A DNA stretch of 64,000 nucleotides from Sedimenticola hydrogenitrophicus (GCF_029017505.1 NZ_JAQGEI010000003.1:124001-188000); one strand, 5' to 3'; shown: positions 1-8,105, counted from the first letter of the stretch. The notes: generated from the letters alone by a model not told the origin. Made by a program: numbers and translations.

Positions 1-802
1 CCAGGCCGGAGTTGTTGTCGATCACCTGCTTCAGGTCATCCGGCAGGCTGTCGTACTTCTGCTTGTTCATGGCGAACAGGAACATCGCGGTATAGATGCC
101 CCGGCCTCCACCAATCTCGGTGTGGAACTTGACCAGTTGATGCACCTTCAAAGGCAGGGTCACCTCGTAGGGCAACATGGCGCCGTCCACCACGCCCTTG
201 GAGAGGGCCTGGGGAACCGCCGGCACAGGCATGCCCACCGGGGTGGCGCCGACCACGTTCAGCGCCTCGTTGATGGTGCGGGTGGGGGCGCGGACCTTGG
301 TGTTCTGCAGATCGGCCAGGGTCTTGATCGGCTTGTCACGCATGTGGAACTGACCGGGGGCGTGGGTATGGATCAGGATCGGGTGCACATCCTGGTACTC
401 CTCCCGCATGTATTTTTCGTAGAACTCCCAGGCCGCCTGGCTAGTCGCCTCGGCACTGCCGGCAACGAAGGGCAGCTCAAACACCTCGGTCAGCGGGAAG
501 CGGCCGCGGGTATAGCCGGGCACGGTCCAGACGATATCCGCGACCCCGTCGCGCACCTGGTCGAACAGTTGCGGGGGCTTGCCGCCCAGTTGCATGGCCG
601 GGTAGATCTTGATATCGATCCGCCCGTTGGACTCCTTCATCACCTTGTCGGCCCAGGGCTGGATGAACTGGCTGTGGGCGGTGGATGGCGGTGGCAGGAA
701 GTGGTGGATCTTGAGTTCCACCTCCGCGGCCATGGCCGAGGCCGCCGATAGCGACAGGGTCATGAGCAGTGACTTCCACAGGGTGCTGGTGTGCATTTTC
801 AT
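1..802 (-). CDS. TRAP transporter substrate-binding protein, DctP family (3' end outside window)
   Basis: Periplasmic solute-binding subunit of a TRAP uptake system for organic acids. The protein starts with ATG at 802 behind a strong GGAGGAG ribosome site, has a signal peptide (about residues 1-23, ending near SAMAAEV) and then the DctP fold: an early IKIHHFLPP strand, a LGGKPPQLFDQVRDG segment and a KVRAPTRTINEAL segment that belongs to the ligand-binding core. About 267 codons are present; the C-terminus lies beyond the left edge, where the membrane subunits DctQ and DctM would normally follow. It lies 210 bp downstream of a benzoate-CoA-ligase-type gene on the same strand, so an aromatic acid is a reasonable ligand guess, but the sequence does not show the ligand. 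A palindromic repeat separates the two genes, so co-transcription is uncertain. Confidence 0.9.
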   Translation of the reverse strand, partial: MKMHTSTLWKSLLMTLSLSAASAMAAEVELKIHHFLPPPSTAHSQFIQPWADKVMKESNGRIDIKIYPAMQLGGKPPQLFDQVRDGVADIVWTVPGYTRGRFPLTEVFELPFVAGSAEATSQAAWEFYEKYMREEYQDVHPILIHTHAPGQFHMRDKPIKTLADLQNTKVRAPTRTINEALNVVGATPVGMPVPAVPQALSKGVVDGAMLPYEVTLPLKVHQLVKFHTEIGGGRGIYTAMFLFAMNKQKYDSLPDDLKQVIDNNSGL

Positions 803-818
803 CGATCTCCTCCTGATT

Positions 819-980
819 TAAGGGCCGCGGAAAAAATAAATTATCCCATCTCGCTTCGCTCTCGGTCTGCTCACGGCGTTGTGCAAAGGGTTACATAGGC
901 CCGCTATGCGCCCCTTTGCACGCCTTGTGAGCAAACCGATAGCTGTGCGATCTTGGAACAATTTATTCCTACCGCGACCC
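819..980. repeat. Long intergenic palindrome, family J, copy 3
   Basis: Imperfect inverted repeat of about 162 bp filling the gap between the ligase stop and the binding-protein start. The arms begin TTAAGGGCCGCGGAAAAAAT and end with its complement AATTTATTCCTACCGCGACC. The centre holds a second hairpin (GCAAAGG...CCTTTGC) with the loop TTACATAGGCCCGCTATGCG. The arms and loop resemble the elements at 10889 and 54071. It could fold as a transcript-level hairpin and attenuate read-through from the ligase to the binding-protein gene. Confidence 0.7.
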
Positions 981-1012
981 AAATTATCCGGCCGGATGTG
1001 GCTGATCGCCGT

Positions 1013-2590
1013 TCAGCCGGCCGGTGTGGGCTCTTCAAGCAGCTGTTGTAATTTGTATTTCTGAATCTTTCCCGTTGCCGTTCTTGGCACATGGTCAATA
1101 ATGCGCACATCCTGTGGGCACTTGAAATGGGCCAGCTGGCTGCGTAGCGTCTGCTGCACCTGCCGGGCCAGGGCCTGCGGGTCCAGGCCGGTCTGTTGCG
1201 GCTCCAGGAACAGGACGATGCGGGCCGGTCCGTCGCCGCGAGGCGCCTCCACCACCGCCGCCTCGGCGACGTTGGGCACCGACAGGGCGCAATATTCGAT
1301 CTCGCTGGGGCTGACCCACTGCCCGGATATCTTCAGCATGTGGTCGGCCCGGCCCTGGTGATACCACCAGCCCTCGGCGTCGAAACTGAAGATGTCACCG
1401 GTGCGATACCAGACGCCGTTGAAGGCGTGGCGCGTCATGTCCTGGCGATTCCAGTAGCGGTCGCAGACCGAGGGCATGCGCAGCCAGGCGACCCCGGGGG
1501 TATCGGGCGTCTCGATCGGGTTGCCGTGCTCGTCGGTCAGGCGCACCTCCGCCCAGGGCACCACCCGGCCGCTGGCGCCGGGACGGCACGCCTCCGGGGT
1601 GTTGACGATGAACAGGATCAGGGTCTCGGTGGTGCCGATCCCCTCATAGATCAGCTTGCCGGTGGCGGCGTGCCAGTCGCTGAACAGCGCCTTGGGCAAC
1701 TGCTCGCCGGCGGAGACGCAGCAGCGCAGGTTCTTGAACGCGGGGCTCGCCGCGATCCCTTGGTTCAGCAGTTTGCGGTAGAAGGTGGGCACGCTGAACA
1801 GCAGATCCGGCCGGTGTTGCTCGACTAGTTCGCCGGTGCGCTCGGGCGTAGGCCAGCCGTCGAACAGGATCAGGGTGGCGCCGCAGCGCAGCCCGGCAAA
1901 CAGGCCGTGCGCCAACGGGTAGGCAAAGAAGAGTTTTGAGGTGCAGAGGATCTTCTCCCCCGGCTGCACCTTGAGATTTTCCCGCAGGTGCAGGTCGCTG
2001 ACGATCAGGTCGTGATGCAGGTGGACGGCCGCCTTGGGCTTGCCGGTGGTGCCCGAGGTGTAGATCCAGAAGGCCATATCGTCGGGCGACATGGGGGTGG
2101 ATTCAAGTTCGGGGCTGCTGTCGGCGAGCAGTGCCTGGATACTCGGGTGATCGGCGCTTGCCGGGCCGCGCACGATCAGGGTGAACGGGTGCTGGATCCG
2201 CGGGCGCAGCGCCTCGATGGTGGCGACGTAGTCGGCCTCGACAAACAGATAGCGCGCGCGGCTCTCATTGATGGTGAACAGCAGGTCGCGCTGCACCGCC
2301 ATCCGGTTGTAGGCGATGGCCACCGCGCCGATGCGCAGGGTGCCGATGTAGGCGGCCACCAGATCGGCGGAATCCTCCAGCAGGAACATCACCCGCTCTT
2401 CAGGGCGGACGCCGCGCGAGCGCAGGGCATTGCCGAAACGGCCGGCGCGTTGGTTCAGTTGGGAATAGGTGAGGGTTTCCTGCTCATCAATGACGGCGAT
2501 CCGCTCGCCCAGTCCCAGACCGAGGGCGGGACCGAGGATCTCATCTCCCGCGTTCATTGCGCTTTCGATATAGGGCTGCTGAAGTGCCAT
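1013..2590 (-). CDS. Benzoate-CoA ligase family protein (AMP-forming)
   Basis: Acyl/aryl-CoA synthetase of the ANL superfamily, predicted to activate benzoate or a related aromatic acid with ATP and CoA, the entry step of CoA-dependent aromatic catabolism. The 525-residue product carries the P-loop YTSGTTGKPK near residues 177-186, a YEGIGTTE motif, a WYRTGD hinge-region motif and the C-terminal TATGKIQKYKL segment with the catalytic lysine near residue 508. Length and the motif spacing fit benzoate-CoA ligases (about 510-530 residues). I chose ATG at 2590 because GAGAG lies six bases before it; an in-frame TTG at 2620 would add ten residues. A sigma-54 type promoter lies about 75 bp upstream and a sigma-54 activator gene is next. 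Substrate (benzoate versus hydroxy- or aminobenzoate) cannot be told from sequence alone. Confidence 0.85.
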   Translation of the reverse strand: MALQQPYIESAMNAGDEILGPALGLGLGERIAVIDEQETLTYSQLNQRAGRFGNALRSRGVRPEERVMFLLEDSADLVAAYIGTLRIGAVAIAYNRMAVQRDLLFTINESRARYLFVEADYVATIEALRPRIQHPFTLIVRGPASADHPSIQALLADSSPELESTPMSPDDMAFWIYTSGTTGKPKAAVHLHHDLIVSDLHLRENLKVQPGEKILCTSKLFFAYPLAHGLFAGLRCGATLILFDGWPTPERTGELVEQHRPDLLFSVPTFYRKLLNQGIAASPAFKNLRCCVSAGEQLPKALFSDWHAATGKLIYEGIGTTETLILFIVNTPEACRPGASGRVVPWAEVRLTDEHGNPIETPDTPGVAWLRMPSVCDRYWNRQDMTRHAFNGVWYRTGDIFSFDAEGWWYHQGRADHMLKISGQWVSPSEIEYCALSVPNVAEAAVVEAPRGDGPARIVLFLEPQQTGLDPQALARQVQQTLRSQLAHFKCPQDVRIIDHVPRTATGKIQKYKLQQLLEEPTPAG

Positions 2591-2631
2591 GCAGACTCTC
2601 GTTCGTTTATCGGCAGGCAACGTGATAAATA

Positions 2632-2717
2632 ATGCATGCCGTGGTTATATGTGCGGAATAATAATGCATCTACTGGGCCAATATCACTACTCAATGAAGG
2701 GTAGTTTTCTAATGCAT
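2632..2717. promoter_or_regulatory. Three ATGCAT boxes upstream of the aryl-CoA ligase
   Basis: The palindrome ATGCAT, in the context (T)AATGCAT, occurs at 2632-2637, 2664-2669 and 2712-2717. The first two are 32 bp apart (about three helical turns). The middle copy overlaps the -12 element of the sigma-54 promoter, the first lies in the leader and the third upstream. TGCA-core repeats are known operators for BzdR/BoxR-type regulators of benzoate genes, but no such regulator is in this window, so an operator role is inference. Confidence 0.35.
2664..2681 (-). promoter_or_regulatory. Sigma-54 (-24/-12) promoter of the aryl-CoA ligase
   Basis: Read on the minus strand from 2681 the sequence is TTGGCCCAGTAGATGCAT. 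It fits the sigma-54 consensus TGGCACG-N4-TTGCA with the diagnostic GG and GC exactly ten bases apart. The predicted start of transcription is near 2654, leaving a leader of about 64 bases before the ATG at 2590. The adjacent gene encodes a sigma-54 activator, which makes this match more credible than a chance hit. Confidence 0.65.
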
Positions 2718-2875
2718 TGTAAACTTGAAGGAAATTATGGACCGGTGAGTGGTGTCGCGAATCTCGGCGAGCAGGCCAGAGTGTTCATAAAATGTACATA
2801 TATGGTGGGGTTTTTTTCCAGGTAGCGGCTTAAACCACGAAATTTAAAAGGAAATAGGGGGTGCATAGACCATTG

Positions 2876-2890
2876 TGAACACCATGTTCA
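2876..2890. promoter_or_regulatory. Candidate upstream activator site (TGAAC-N5-GTTCA)
   Basis: Perfect 5+5 bp inverted repeat TGAACACCATGTTCA about 195 bp upstream of the sigma-54 promoter, just past the end of the activator gene. Spacing and symmetry fit an enhancer site bound by the Fis-type domain of a sigma-54 activator. Related half sites (TGTTCA) occur near 2780 and 2933. No experimental support is visible. Confidence 0.3.
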
Positions 2891-2935
2891 GAAAATGGAC
2901 AGTTATTTTTTCGTGAGGCAGATAGGTAATATTGT

Positions 2936-3901
2936 TCAGTTTTCGGTGGATTTCAGAATCCGGTAGATCGTGGTGCGCGAGATTTCCAGGGCCTTGGAGA
3001 CCTTGCTGATGTTGCCTTTGCACTGTTCGAGCACCCACTCCACATAGGCCTTCTCGAGCTGGGACAGGGGCATGACCCGGGCAAATGGCCGTGTTGATTT
3101 GCTCTCCGGCTCGCCATTCCGACGGTTCAGCATCGAATCGATATTGACCGCCCTGATCTCCGCGTCGCAATGCACGCGCAGCCGTTCGATGATGTTCTTC
3201 AGTTCGCGTACATTACCGGGCCAGTGGTGGGCCATCAGCTGCTGCATGGCCTCCGGGGTGATGGTTTGCCGCGGGGTGTTGCCCAGGGGTTGTTGCAGAA
3301 AATGGTCCACCAGCAGGGGAATATCCTCCGCCCGTTGGCTGAGTGGCGGGATATCGATGGTGAGTACATTGAGCCGGTAGTAGAGATCCTGGCGGAAACG
3401 TCCCTGGGAGATCATCTTCTCCAGATCGCGATGGGTGGCGGCGATGATGCGCGCGTTGGTGCGCCGGATGGTGGTGCTGCCCAGGGGGCGGTATTCGCCG
3501 ATCTCCAGTACCCGCAACAGCTTGGCCTGGCAGGAAGCGGTCAGCTCGCCGATCTCGTCCAGGAACAGGGTGCCGTCGTTGGCGGCCTGAAACAGGCCGT
3601 CATGGTCATGACTTGCCCCGGTGAATGCCCCCTTGCGGTGGCCGAACAGTTCGCTCTCCAGCAGCTGGTCCTGGAGCAGGCCGCAGTTCAGCGGGATGAA
3701 GTTCCTGCCCTCACGTTCACTCCAATGGTGCAGCAGCTGGGCGATCACCTCCTTGCCGACCCCGCTCTGACCGGTAATCAGCACCGGCATCTGCAGCGGT
3801 GCCATCTTTTTCGCCATCGCCATGGCGCGACACCAGGAGGCGCTGCGGCCGATGGCCGAAGGCGGGTTGCCGTGTGCGCCGTTAGTTGCGTGGGTAAGCA
3901 T
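2936..3901 (-). CDS. Sigma-54-dependent transcriptional activator without sensor domain
   Basis: Enhancer-binding protein of 321 residues that uses ATP hydrolysis to open sigma-54 promoters. Domains in order: only about 30 unrecognised residues, then the AAA+ core with Walker A GQSGVGKE (44-51), the sigma-54 contact loop GAFTGA (91-96), Walker B TLFLDEIGE (about 111-119), an arginine-finger segment LYYRLNVL, and a C-terminal Fis-type helix-turn-helix (about 280-318, ISKVSKALEISRTTIYRIL). There is no receiver, PAS or V4R ligand domain, as in PspF-like activators, so its activity must be set by abundance or a partner protein. Start is ATG at 3901; an upstream open frame exists but shows no conserved sequence and overlaps the divergent region. 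The most likely target is the promoter at 2664-2681. Confidence 0.88.
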   Translation of the reverse strand: MLTHATNGAHGNPPSAIGRSASWCRAMAMAKKMAPLQMPVLITGQSGVGKEVIAQLLHHWSEREGRNFIPLNCGLLQDQLLESELFGHRKGAFTGASHDHDGLFQAANDGTLFLDEIGELTASCQAKLLRVLEIGEYRPLGSTTIRRTNARIIAATHRDLEKMISQGRFRQDLYYRLNVLTIDIPPLSQRAEDIPLLVDHFLQQPLGNTPRQTITPEAMQQLMAHHWPGNVRELKNIIERLRVHCDAEIRAVNIDSMLNRRNGEPESKSTRPFARVMPLSQLEKAYVEWVLEQCKGNISKVSKALEISRTTIYRILKSTEN

Positions 3902-4110
3902 ATCAGCGTAATTCCAAGCCCCGACAGTGATTTCCGGTGGCCCAGAATAGCAACATCGACGCGCCCATTGCAAAGACCCGTGCGTCTCCGACCCCGGGCC
4001 AGCAACCTTTTTCCGCCAACCTTGCGCGGGACCAGCTGCGGATCCTTCATGCAAGGCGGCACCGTTTCGCATATGCTTCAGTTTTTTACCCGGCCACGTT
4101 GATCAACACC

Positions 4111-5358
4111 ATGACACCGACAATTCTGATACTGCTGAGTGGCTTGGGGCTACTGCTGGTGGGCGTGGGACTGCTGGGTACCCTGCTCGGCGTGCGCGCC
4201 ACCCTCGCCAGTTTCAGCAATATCGAAATCGGCCTGATTATGGCCGGTTACTATGCCGGTTACATCGTCGGCACCCTGACCGTCCCCGGGGTGATCCGCA
4301 ATGTCGGGCACATCCGCTCGTTCGCCGCCTTCGCCGCGGTGGGGGCGGCCGCTAGTCTGGCCTTCGGTCTGCTGGTGCATCCCTGGGTCTGGCTGGTGCT
4401 GCGCGTGCTCAGCGGCCTCTGTGTGGTGGGGCTCTATATGGTGGTCGAGAGCTGGCTCAATGCGCAGAGCGCCGGCCCCGTCCGCGGCCGCATCTTCTCC
4501 CTCTACATGATGAGCACCCTGGTCGCGCTGGGGGCCGGCCAGCTGCTGCTGTTGGCCGGGGACACGACCGAGCTGACGTTGTTCGCCCTGGCCGCCATCC
4601 TGATCTCACTCGGGGTGGTACCGGTGGCGCTGGCGCGGGTGCACGAGCCGACGATAGAGAAGGAGGTGTCGGCGAAATTCACCGAGCTGATGCGGATGAC
4701 GCCCCTGGGTTTTATCGGCGCGCTGATTGCCGGCGTGGTGAATGGCGTGTTCTGGGGCATGACGCCGGTTTTCGGCCAGCGACTGGAGTTGGGGGACGGG
4801 CAGATCGCCATGCTGATGAGCGCCACCATTTTCGGTGGTGCCATCCTGCAGTGGCCGATCGGTCATCTCTCGGACCGGATCGATCGCCGTACCGTGCTGA
4901 CCCTGACCAGTCTGGCCACCGCCGCGGTGGCGGCAGTGACCGCCCTGATCGTTATCCGGGGCTATCCGGGACTGACCGTGTCCGCCTTCCTGCACGGCGG
5001 ATTGATGTTCTCGCTGTACGGGATCAGCGTCGCCTACGCCTATGATCACCTGGCGCCGGGGCAGGTGCTGGAGACCACCCGCGGACTGTTGCTGATCTAT
5101 GGGATCGGTGCGCTCTCCGGGCCGTTGCTGGCGGGTATCGCCATGGACCTGATCGGCCCGGTTGGCTTGCCGGTGGTGTCGGCCACCAGCGCCGGCATAC
5201 TGGCGCTGTTCGGGCTTTATCGCATGTCCAGGCGCTCTGCCATCCCGGTGGCGGAGCAGACCGTGTTCGTGCCCATGGTGCGCACCTCGCCGCTGGTGCT
5301 GGAGATGCATCCGGACGTGGATCCGGCACCGGAGCTGGATCTGGCGGGGCGGGAGTGA
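4111..5358 (+). CDS. MFS transporter, YcaD-like
   Basis: Twelve-helix major facilitator of about 415 residues in the inner membrane. The VGLYMVVESWLNAQS segment near residue 105-120 and the MTPTILILLSGLGLLL opening are typical of the YcaD group, whose substrates are largely unknown. The cytoplasmic loop between helices 2 and 3 and the HLSDRIDRR loop between helices 8 and 9 are recognisable. The frame is open upstream to 3937, but that extension is hydrophilic and lacks a ribosome site, so I start at ATG 4111; TTG 4099 is an alternative. It is divergent from the sigma-54 activator with about 210 bp between, and could contribute to aromatic-acid traffic, though nothing in the sequence shows this. 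Confidence 0.85.
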   Translation: MTPTILILLSGLGLLLVGVGLLGTLLGVRATLASFSNIEIGLIMAGYYAGYIVGTLTVPGVIRNVGHIRSFAAFAAVGAAASLAFGLLVHPWVWLVLRVLSGLCVVGLYMVVESWLNAQSAGPVRGRIFSLYMMSTLVALGAGQLLLLAGDTTELTLFALAAILISLGVVPVALARVHEPTIEKEVSAKFTELMRMTPLGFIGALIAGVVNGVFWGMTPVFGQRLELGDGQIAMLMSATIFGGAILQWPIGHLSDRIDRRTVLTLTSLATAAVAAVTALIVIRGYPGLTVSAFLHGGLMFSLYGISVAYAYDHLAPGQVLETTRGLLLIYGIGALSGPLLAGIAMDLIGPVGLPVVSATSAGILALFGLYRMSRRSAIPVAEQTVFVPMVRTSPLVLEMHPDVDPAPELDLAGRE

Positions 5359-5387
5359 GCTATCCGTCATGCCGAATCGGTGGGTTA

Positions 5388-5541
5388 CGCGGCACCCGGG
5401 TGTGGCAGCAGCCGGGAAGTGGGGTGCCTGTGCGCCGCTAACCCACCCTGCGAAACTCATTCAGACTTGTAGGGTGGGTTAGGCGCGCCCTTCACCGGGG
5501 GTGGCCGTTTGCATGGCACCGTGCGCGCCGTAACCCACCGT
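5388..5541. repeat. Two adjacent GGTGGGTTA-type palindromes
   Basis: Two hairpin-forming units in the gap between convergent genes. The first runs from GGTGGGTTACGCGGCAC to GCCGCTAACCCACC (about 5388-5448). The second runs from GTAGGGTGGGTTAGGCGCGC to GCGCGCCGTAACCCACC (about 5468-5541). They belong to the widespread GTAGGGTGGGTT intergenic repeat type and may also terminate transcription from both sides. No gene is seen here. Confidence 0.6.
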
Positions 5542-5553
5542 TTAACCCTCAGC

Positions 5554-6768
5554 TCAGTAGGCCGGTGCGTCGGCGTCGTAATGCAATCCTTTTTTCGCGG
5601 CCTGCTCCCTGACCGTGTCATAGAGCTGGTGATCCAGCGACGTGTCGGCGTCGCCGCGCGCCTCCACCCGCTCCCTGATGAAGGCCGCACGCGCCCCGGC
5701 CAGTTCACCGATCTGCCGTTCCAGCGACTGGCGTGCCGCCGCCTTTTCCGCGATCACGGCCCGTTGCTCGGCCGGGGCCATCGCCTGCAGCGATGCGGGG
5801 AGTTTTTCCCGTTCAATGGCGGTGATGTCGACCCGGCCACTGGCGACATCATCCACCAGTTCCCCGTCGCCGAGGAAGTTCTCCTTGCCGCTCTTTGACG
5901 CGTTGAAGGTGGCGCGGCGCGCGCGCGACGCGACCGACGCTTCCGCATGCAGTTTCTCGCTGGCGGCGAGCTTCTTCTGCTGCGCCCGCTGCTCCTCCTC
6001 GCTACCGTAATAGAGTCGTGTCTGGTCCAGTTTTTTTGAGAGCCTGGCGATCTGTTCATCGAACGGCGTGGCGATGGCCAGGGCGCCACCGCTCTGTTCG
6101 ACCTGGAAGTAACTGCCGCTGCCCAGCTGGGCGATCCGCTGCCAGTTGTCCAGGGTGGTGCGGTCGTCGCCACACTGGATGGCGTTGATGACGATGCCGC
6201 GCTGCCTGGCCTTCACGATGGTCTCGGGATATTTCACCTCATCCGGGTAGTCCATGTGGGGCGCGGCGTCGCCGACCAGAAACACCACCTTGTAACTGTT
6301 GTCGTCCCGGCTCCAGGAGATCCGGTTGACGGCGTCGCTGAGTGCCTGGTTGACACTCTCCGGGCCGTCGCCTCCGCCGGCCGCCTGGAACTCCATGAGT
6401 GCCGCGTACATGCTGTCCAGGTCGCTCGACAGGTCCAGCACCCGGGTCACATAACTGTCGCCACGGTCGCGGTAGGCCACCAGCCCCATGCGGATCTCCG
6501 GGGCAGACCGGGCCGAGGCCATGGAGCTGGCGATGGACCAGATCTTCTCCTTGGCCGCCTCGATCATGCCGCCCATACTGCCGGTGGTATCCAGCACGAA
6601 CACCACCTCGATGCGTTGAGCCTTCCGGGCGATCTGGTCAATCAGCGGCGACTGGTCCGGCTGGACCACAATCGGTGTCGTCGCGCCGTTGCTCTGATAG
6701 ACCGGGTAGAGGGCGATCGCCCCAACGGTGGCGGTGAACAGTGACAGGGCGATAATTTTGGATTTCAT
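5554..6768 (-). CDS. VWA-domain protein, exported
   Basis: Protein of 404 residues with an N-terminal signal or anchor (about 1-29) and a von Willebrand factor A domain (about 50-240). The metal-ion-dependent adhesion site is intact: DTTGSMGG (the DxTxS form), a later GDGPESVNQAL threonine-less loop, and VGDAAPH in the position of the third loop. The C-terminal third is charged, alanine-rich and predicted helical. ATG 6768 follows an AAGGAG site at seven bases. It is the last gene of a three-gene set (PspA-like, membrane protein, VWA) whose spacing (17 bp gap, then an ATGA overlap) indicates one transcript. VWA proteins commonly assemble or sense protein complexes; here an extracytoplasmic partner to the PspA-like protein is plausible but not shown. 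The frame runs upstream to about 7521 without a stop, but that extension lies across the two genes before it and is not coding. Confidence 0.85.
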   Translation of the reverse strand: MKSKIIALSLFTATVGAIALYPVYQSNGATTPIVVQPDQSPLIDQIARKAQRIEVVFVLDTTGSMGGMIEAAKEKIWSIASSMASARSAPEIRMGLVAYRDRGDSYVTRVLDLSSDLDSMYAALMEFQAAGGGDGPESVNQALSDAVNRISWSRDDNSYKVVFLVGDAAPHMDYPDEVKYPETIVKARQRGIVINAIQCGDDRTTLDNWQRIAQLGSGSYFQVEQSGGALAIATPFDEQIARLSKKLDQTRLYYGSEEEQRAQQKKLAASEKLHAEASVASRARRATFNASKSGKENFLGDGELVDDVASGRVDITAIEREKLPASLQAMAPAEQRAVIAEKAAARQSLERQIGELAGARAAFIRERVEARGDADTSLDHQLYDTVREQAAKKGLHYDADAPAY

Positions 6769-6785
6769 GATGCGCTCCTTAGATG

Positions 6786-7355
6786 TCAATGGATCGATGA
6801 GAGTCGACGCAGGGCGGTTTCGGCGGCCTGCTCGGCCTGCTGAAAACGGTCGCCTGCTTCGTCGCTGGCCGTGCCGGGACCCGGGCGTTTTTTCATCTCG
6901 GACGGGATGGCGCAGAACAGTGCCTGGAGCAGGAAAAAACACCAGATACCGAGCAGCAGGCTGCCGGTCTGCAGCAACGCCCAGCTGGCTGTTGCCAGGC
7001 CCAGCCCACTCAGTCCCAGGTCGGCCAGCGCGGAGAACAGGCTGCTGTAGAAATAGAGCGAGCGGATCAGCCAGATCAGCCCGATGTGCAGCAGCAGGTA
7101 GAGCGTGAGGGGCGGATCGAGCAACCAGATGATGGCCGAACTGAGGAGCCAGGCGGAGAGTGTGACCACCCGGCCGAGCCGCTGTCCGCTGCGCCTGAGC
7201 AGGTAGAGGGTGTAGGCGAGGCCGATTCCGGCGATCAACAGTTTGAGCAGGGTCGGATGCCCGATCACGGGCGCCAGGGCGCTGAACAGGATCGCGCCGC
7301 TCAGGCTGGCCGCCAAGGCGAGGCCCACCCCTTCGAGAAAAGTGGGCCGCTTCAT
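6786..7355 (-). CDS. Hypothetical membrane protein of the PspA-VWA operon
   Basis: 189 residues with about five to six hydrophobic helices between residues 8 and 150 and a charged tail (about 152-189) that is likely a short amphipathic helix. No family motif is recognised. Its ATG at 7355 overlaps the stop of the PspA-like gene (ATGA), so translation is probably coupled, and the VWA gene follows after 17 bp. The conserved order suggests it is the inner-membrane anchor between a cytoplasmic PspA-like protein and an exported VWA protein; this role is inferred from position only. Confidence 0.75.
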   Translation of the reverse strand: MKRPTFLEGVGLALAASLSGAILFSALAPVIGHPTLLKLLIAGIGLAYTLYLLRRSGQRLGRVVTLSAWLLSSAIIWLLDPPLTLYLLLHIGLIWLIRSLYFYSSLFSALADLGLSGLGLATASWALLQTGSLLLGIWCFFLLQALFCAIPSEMKKRPGPGTASDEAGDRFQQAEQAAETALRRLSSIH

Positions 7356-7888
7356 GAGTGACTCCTCTTGCGCTTTTCGCGCAGCAAGGCGATCTCCACA
7401 TCGGCGTCGCTGATGTGGATGCCGGCCGGCTCCCGGCAGTCCTGCGCCCGGCTGTCGCCAGGTTGGGGCTCCAGCAGCTGCGCCTTCTGGCGCATGCCCT
7501 CCAGCCGGGTGCGGTTATCACTCAATCGCCGCGACAACTCGGTGAGCGCCTGTTGCAGCGTCTGCCGACGGCCCTCCAGTTGCTCGCTAAACCATTCCAG
7601 CTCCAGTTTTTTGCGCATCAGCTGTTTTGTCAGCGACTCCTGGTCCGACTGGAAACAGATGTCCAGCTCCTCGTCCATAGCGGCCAGCTTGCCGTGGCAG
7701 CTCTGCTGTTGGCCGCTCAGTTGGGCCAGTTCGTGTTGCAGCAGCCGGCTGCGCTGTTCATCCTCGGCAAACGCCGCCTCCATTTCCCGGATCGCCTGCC
7801 TGAGCAGCAGATCCGGCTCTTCAATGCGGTCGAGTAGCGCATGCATATCGGCCCGAAAGAGTCGTGATACCCGGTTGATCAGTGCCAT
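7352..7888 (-). CDS. PspA/IM30-family protein, short form
   Basis: 178-residue coiled-coil protein related to phage-shock protein A, a peripheral inner-membrane protein that supports membrane integrity. The opening MALINRVSRLFRADMHALLDRIEEP aligns with the amphipathic first helix of PspA, and residues 25-135 form long heptad-type helices. The protein is about 40 residues shorter than classical PspA (about 222), losing part of the C-terminal helices. Ribosome site GGGAGG lies seven bases before ATG 7888. First gene of the operon with the membrane and VWA proteins, and divergent from a two-component system that is the obvious regulator candidate. Confidence 0.8.
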   Translation of the reverse strand: MALINRVSRLFRADMHALLDRIEEPDLLLRQAIREMEAAFAEDEQRSRLLQHELAQLSGQQQSCHGKLAAMDEELDICFQSDQESLTKQLMRKKLELEWFSEQLEGRRQTLQQALTELSRRLSDNRTRLEGMRQKAQLLEPQPGDSRAQDCREPAGIHISDADVEIALLREKRKRSHS

Positions 7889-7966
7889 GGATTACCTCCC
7901 GATAGCGGGTTTCGTGGATTGCGTGGGGAGAGTCTAGGATTGTGCGTCGGCGGGTTGTAGACAGGG

Positions 7967-8007
7967 TTTTGTAAAATCATACGCGGGCGGTTTACAAAAG
8001 TTTTACA
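7967..8007. promoter_or_regulatory. TTTACA-N5-TTTACA operator-like repeats between the pspA-like operon and the response regulator
   Basis: Two direct TTTACA half sites at 7991-7996 and 8002-8007 are 11 bp apart, the usual spacing for dimers of OmpR/PhoB-type regulators. A third copy in inverse orientation (TGTAAA, 7970-7975) makes a wider inverted repeat TTTTGTAAA ... TTTACAAAA. They lie midway between two divergent starts (7888 and 8106). The neighbouring response regulator is of exactly this DNA-binding class, so autoregulation plus control of the PspA-like operon is a testable inference. Confidence 0.5.
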
Positions 8008-8065
8008 TGTCGGCCATGGCTGAAACTGATAGGCTTTCAGGCAGCGCGAACGACCACTTCGGTTA

Positions 8066-8105
8066 ACCAGAGAAGTCATACCAGAGAAGGCAAATCAGAG
8101 AAGCC
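8066..8105 (+). repeat. Three tandem 14-bp repeats ending at the response regulator start codon
   Basis: The units are ACCAGAGAAGTCAT (8066), ACCAGAGAAGGCAA (8080) and ATCAGAGAAGCC, truncated by the ATG at 8106. Each unit carries a weak Shine-Dalgarno-like AGAGAAG; only the last is near the start codon. The array may set translation initiation strength, or be a protein-binding array. Slippage would change unit number and so the leader. Confidence 0.6.

Noticed and set aside
1013-2620. TTG at 2620 as start of the aryl-CoA ligase.
   Set aside because: It adds only ten residues with no family resemblance and has no ribosome site, whereas ATG 2590 has GAGAG at the right distance.
3937-4110. N-terminal extension of the YcaD-like carrier by 58 residues.
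   Set aside because: Hydrophilic and unlike MFS N-termini, and it would overlap the activator's upstream region.
5554-7521. A 655-codon open frame that would fuse about 250 residues onto the VWA protein.
   Set aside because: The added part lies across the membrane-protein and PspA-like genes in another frame, lacks a signal peptide or protein-like order, and the ATG at 6768 has an ideal ribosome site.
8066-8105. Tandem 14-bp units as an iteron-type origin.
   Set aside because: Only three short units, no DnaA-like boxes, and no replication gene nearby; the last unit lies at a start codon.
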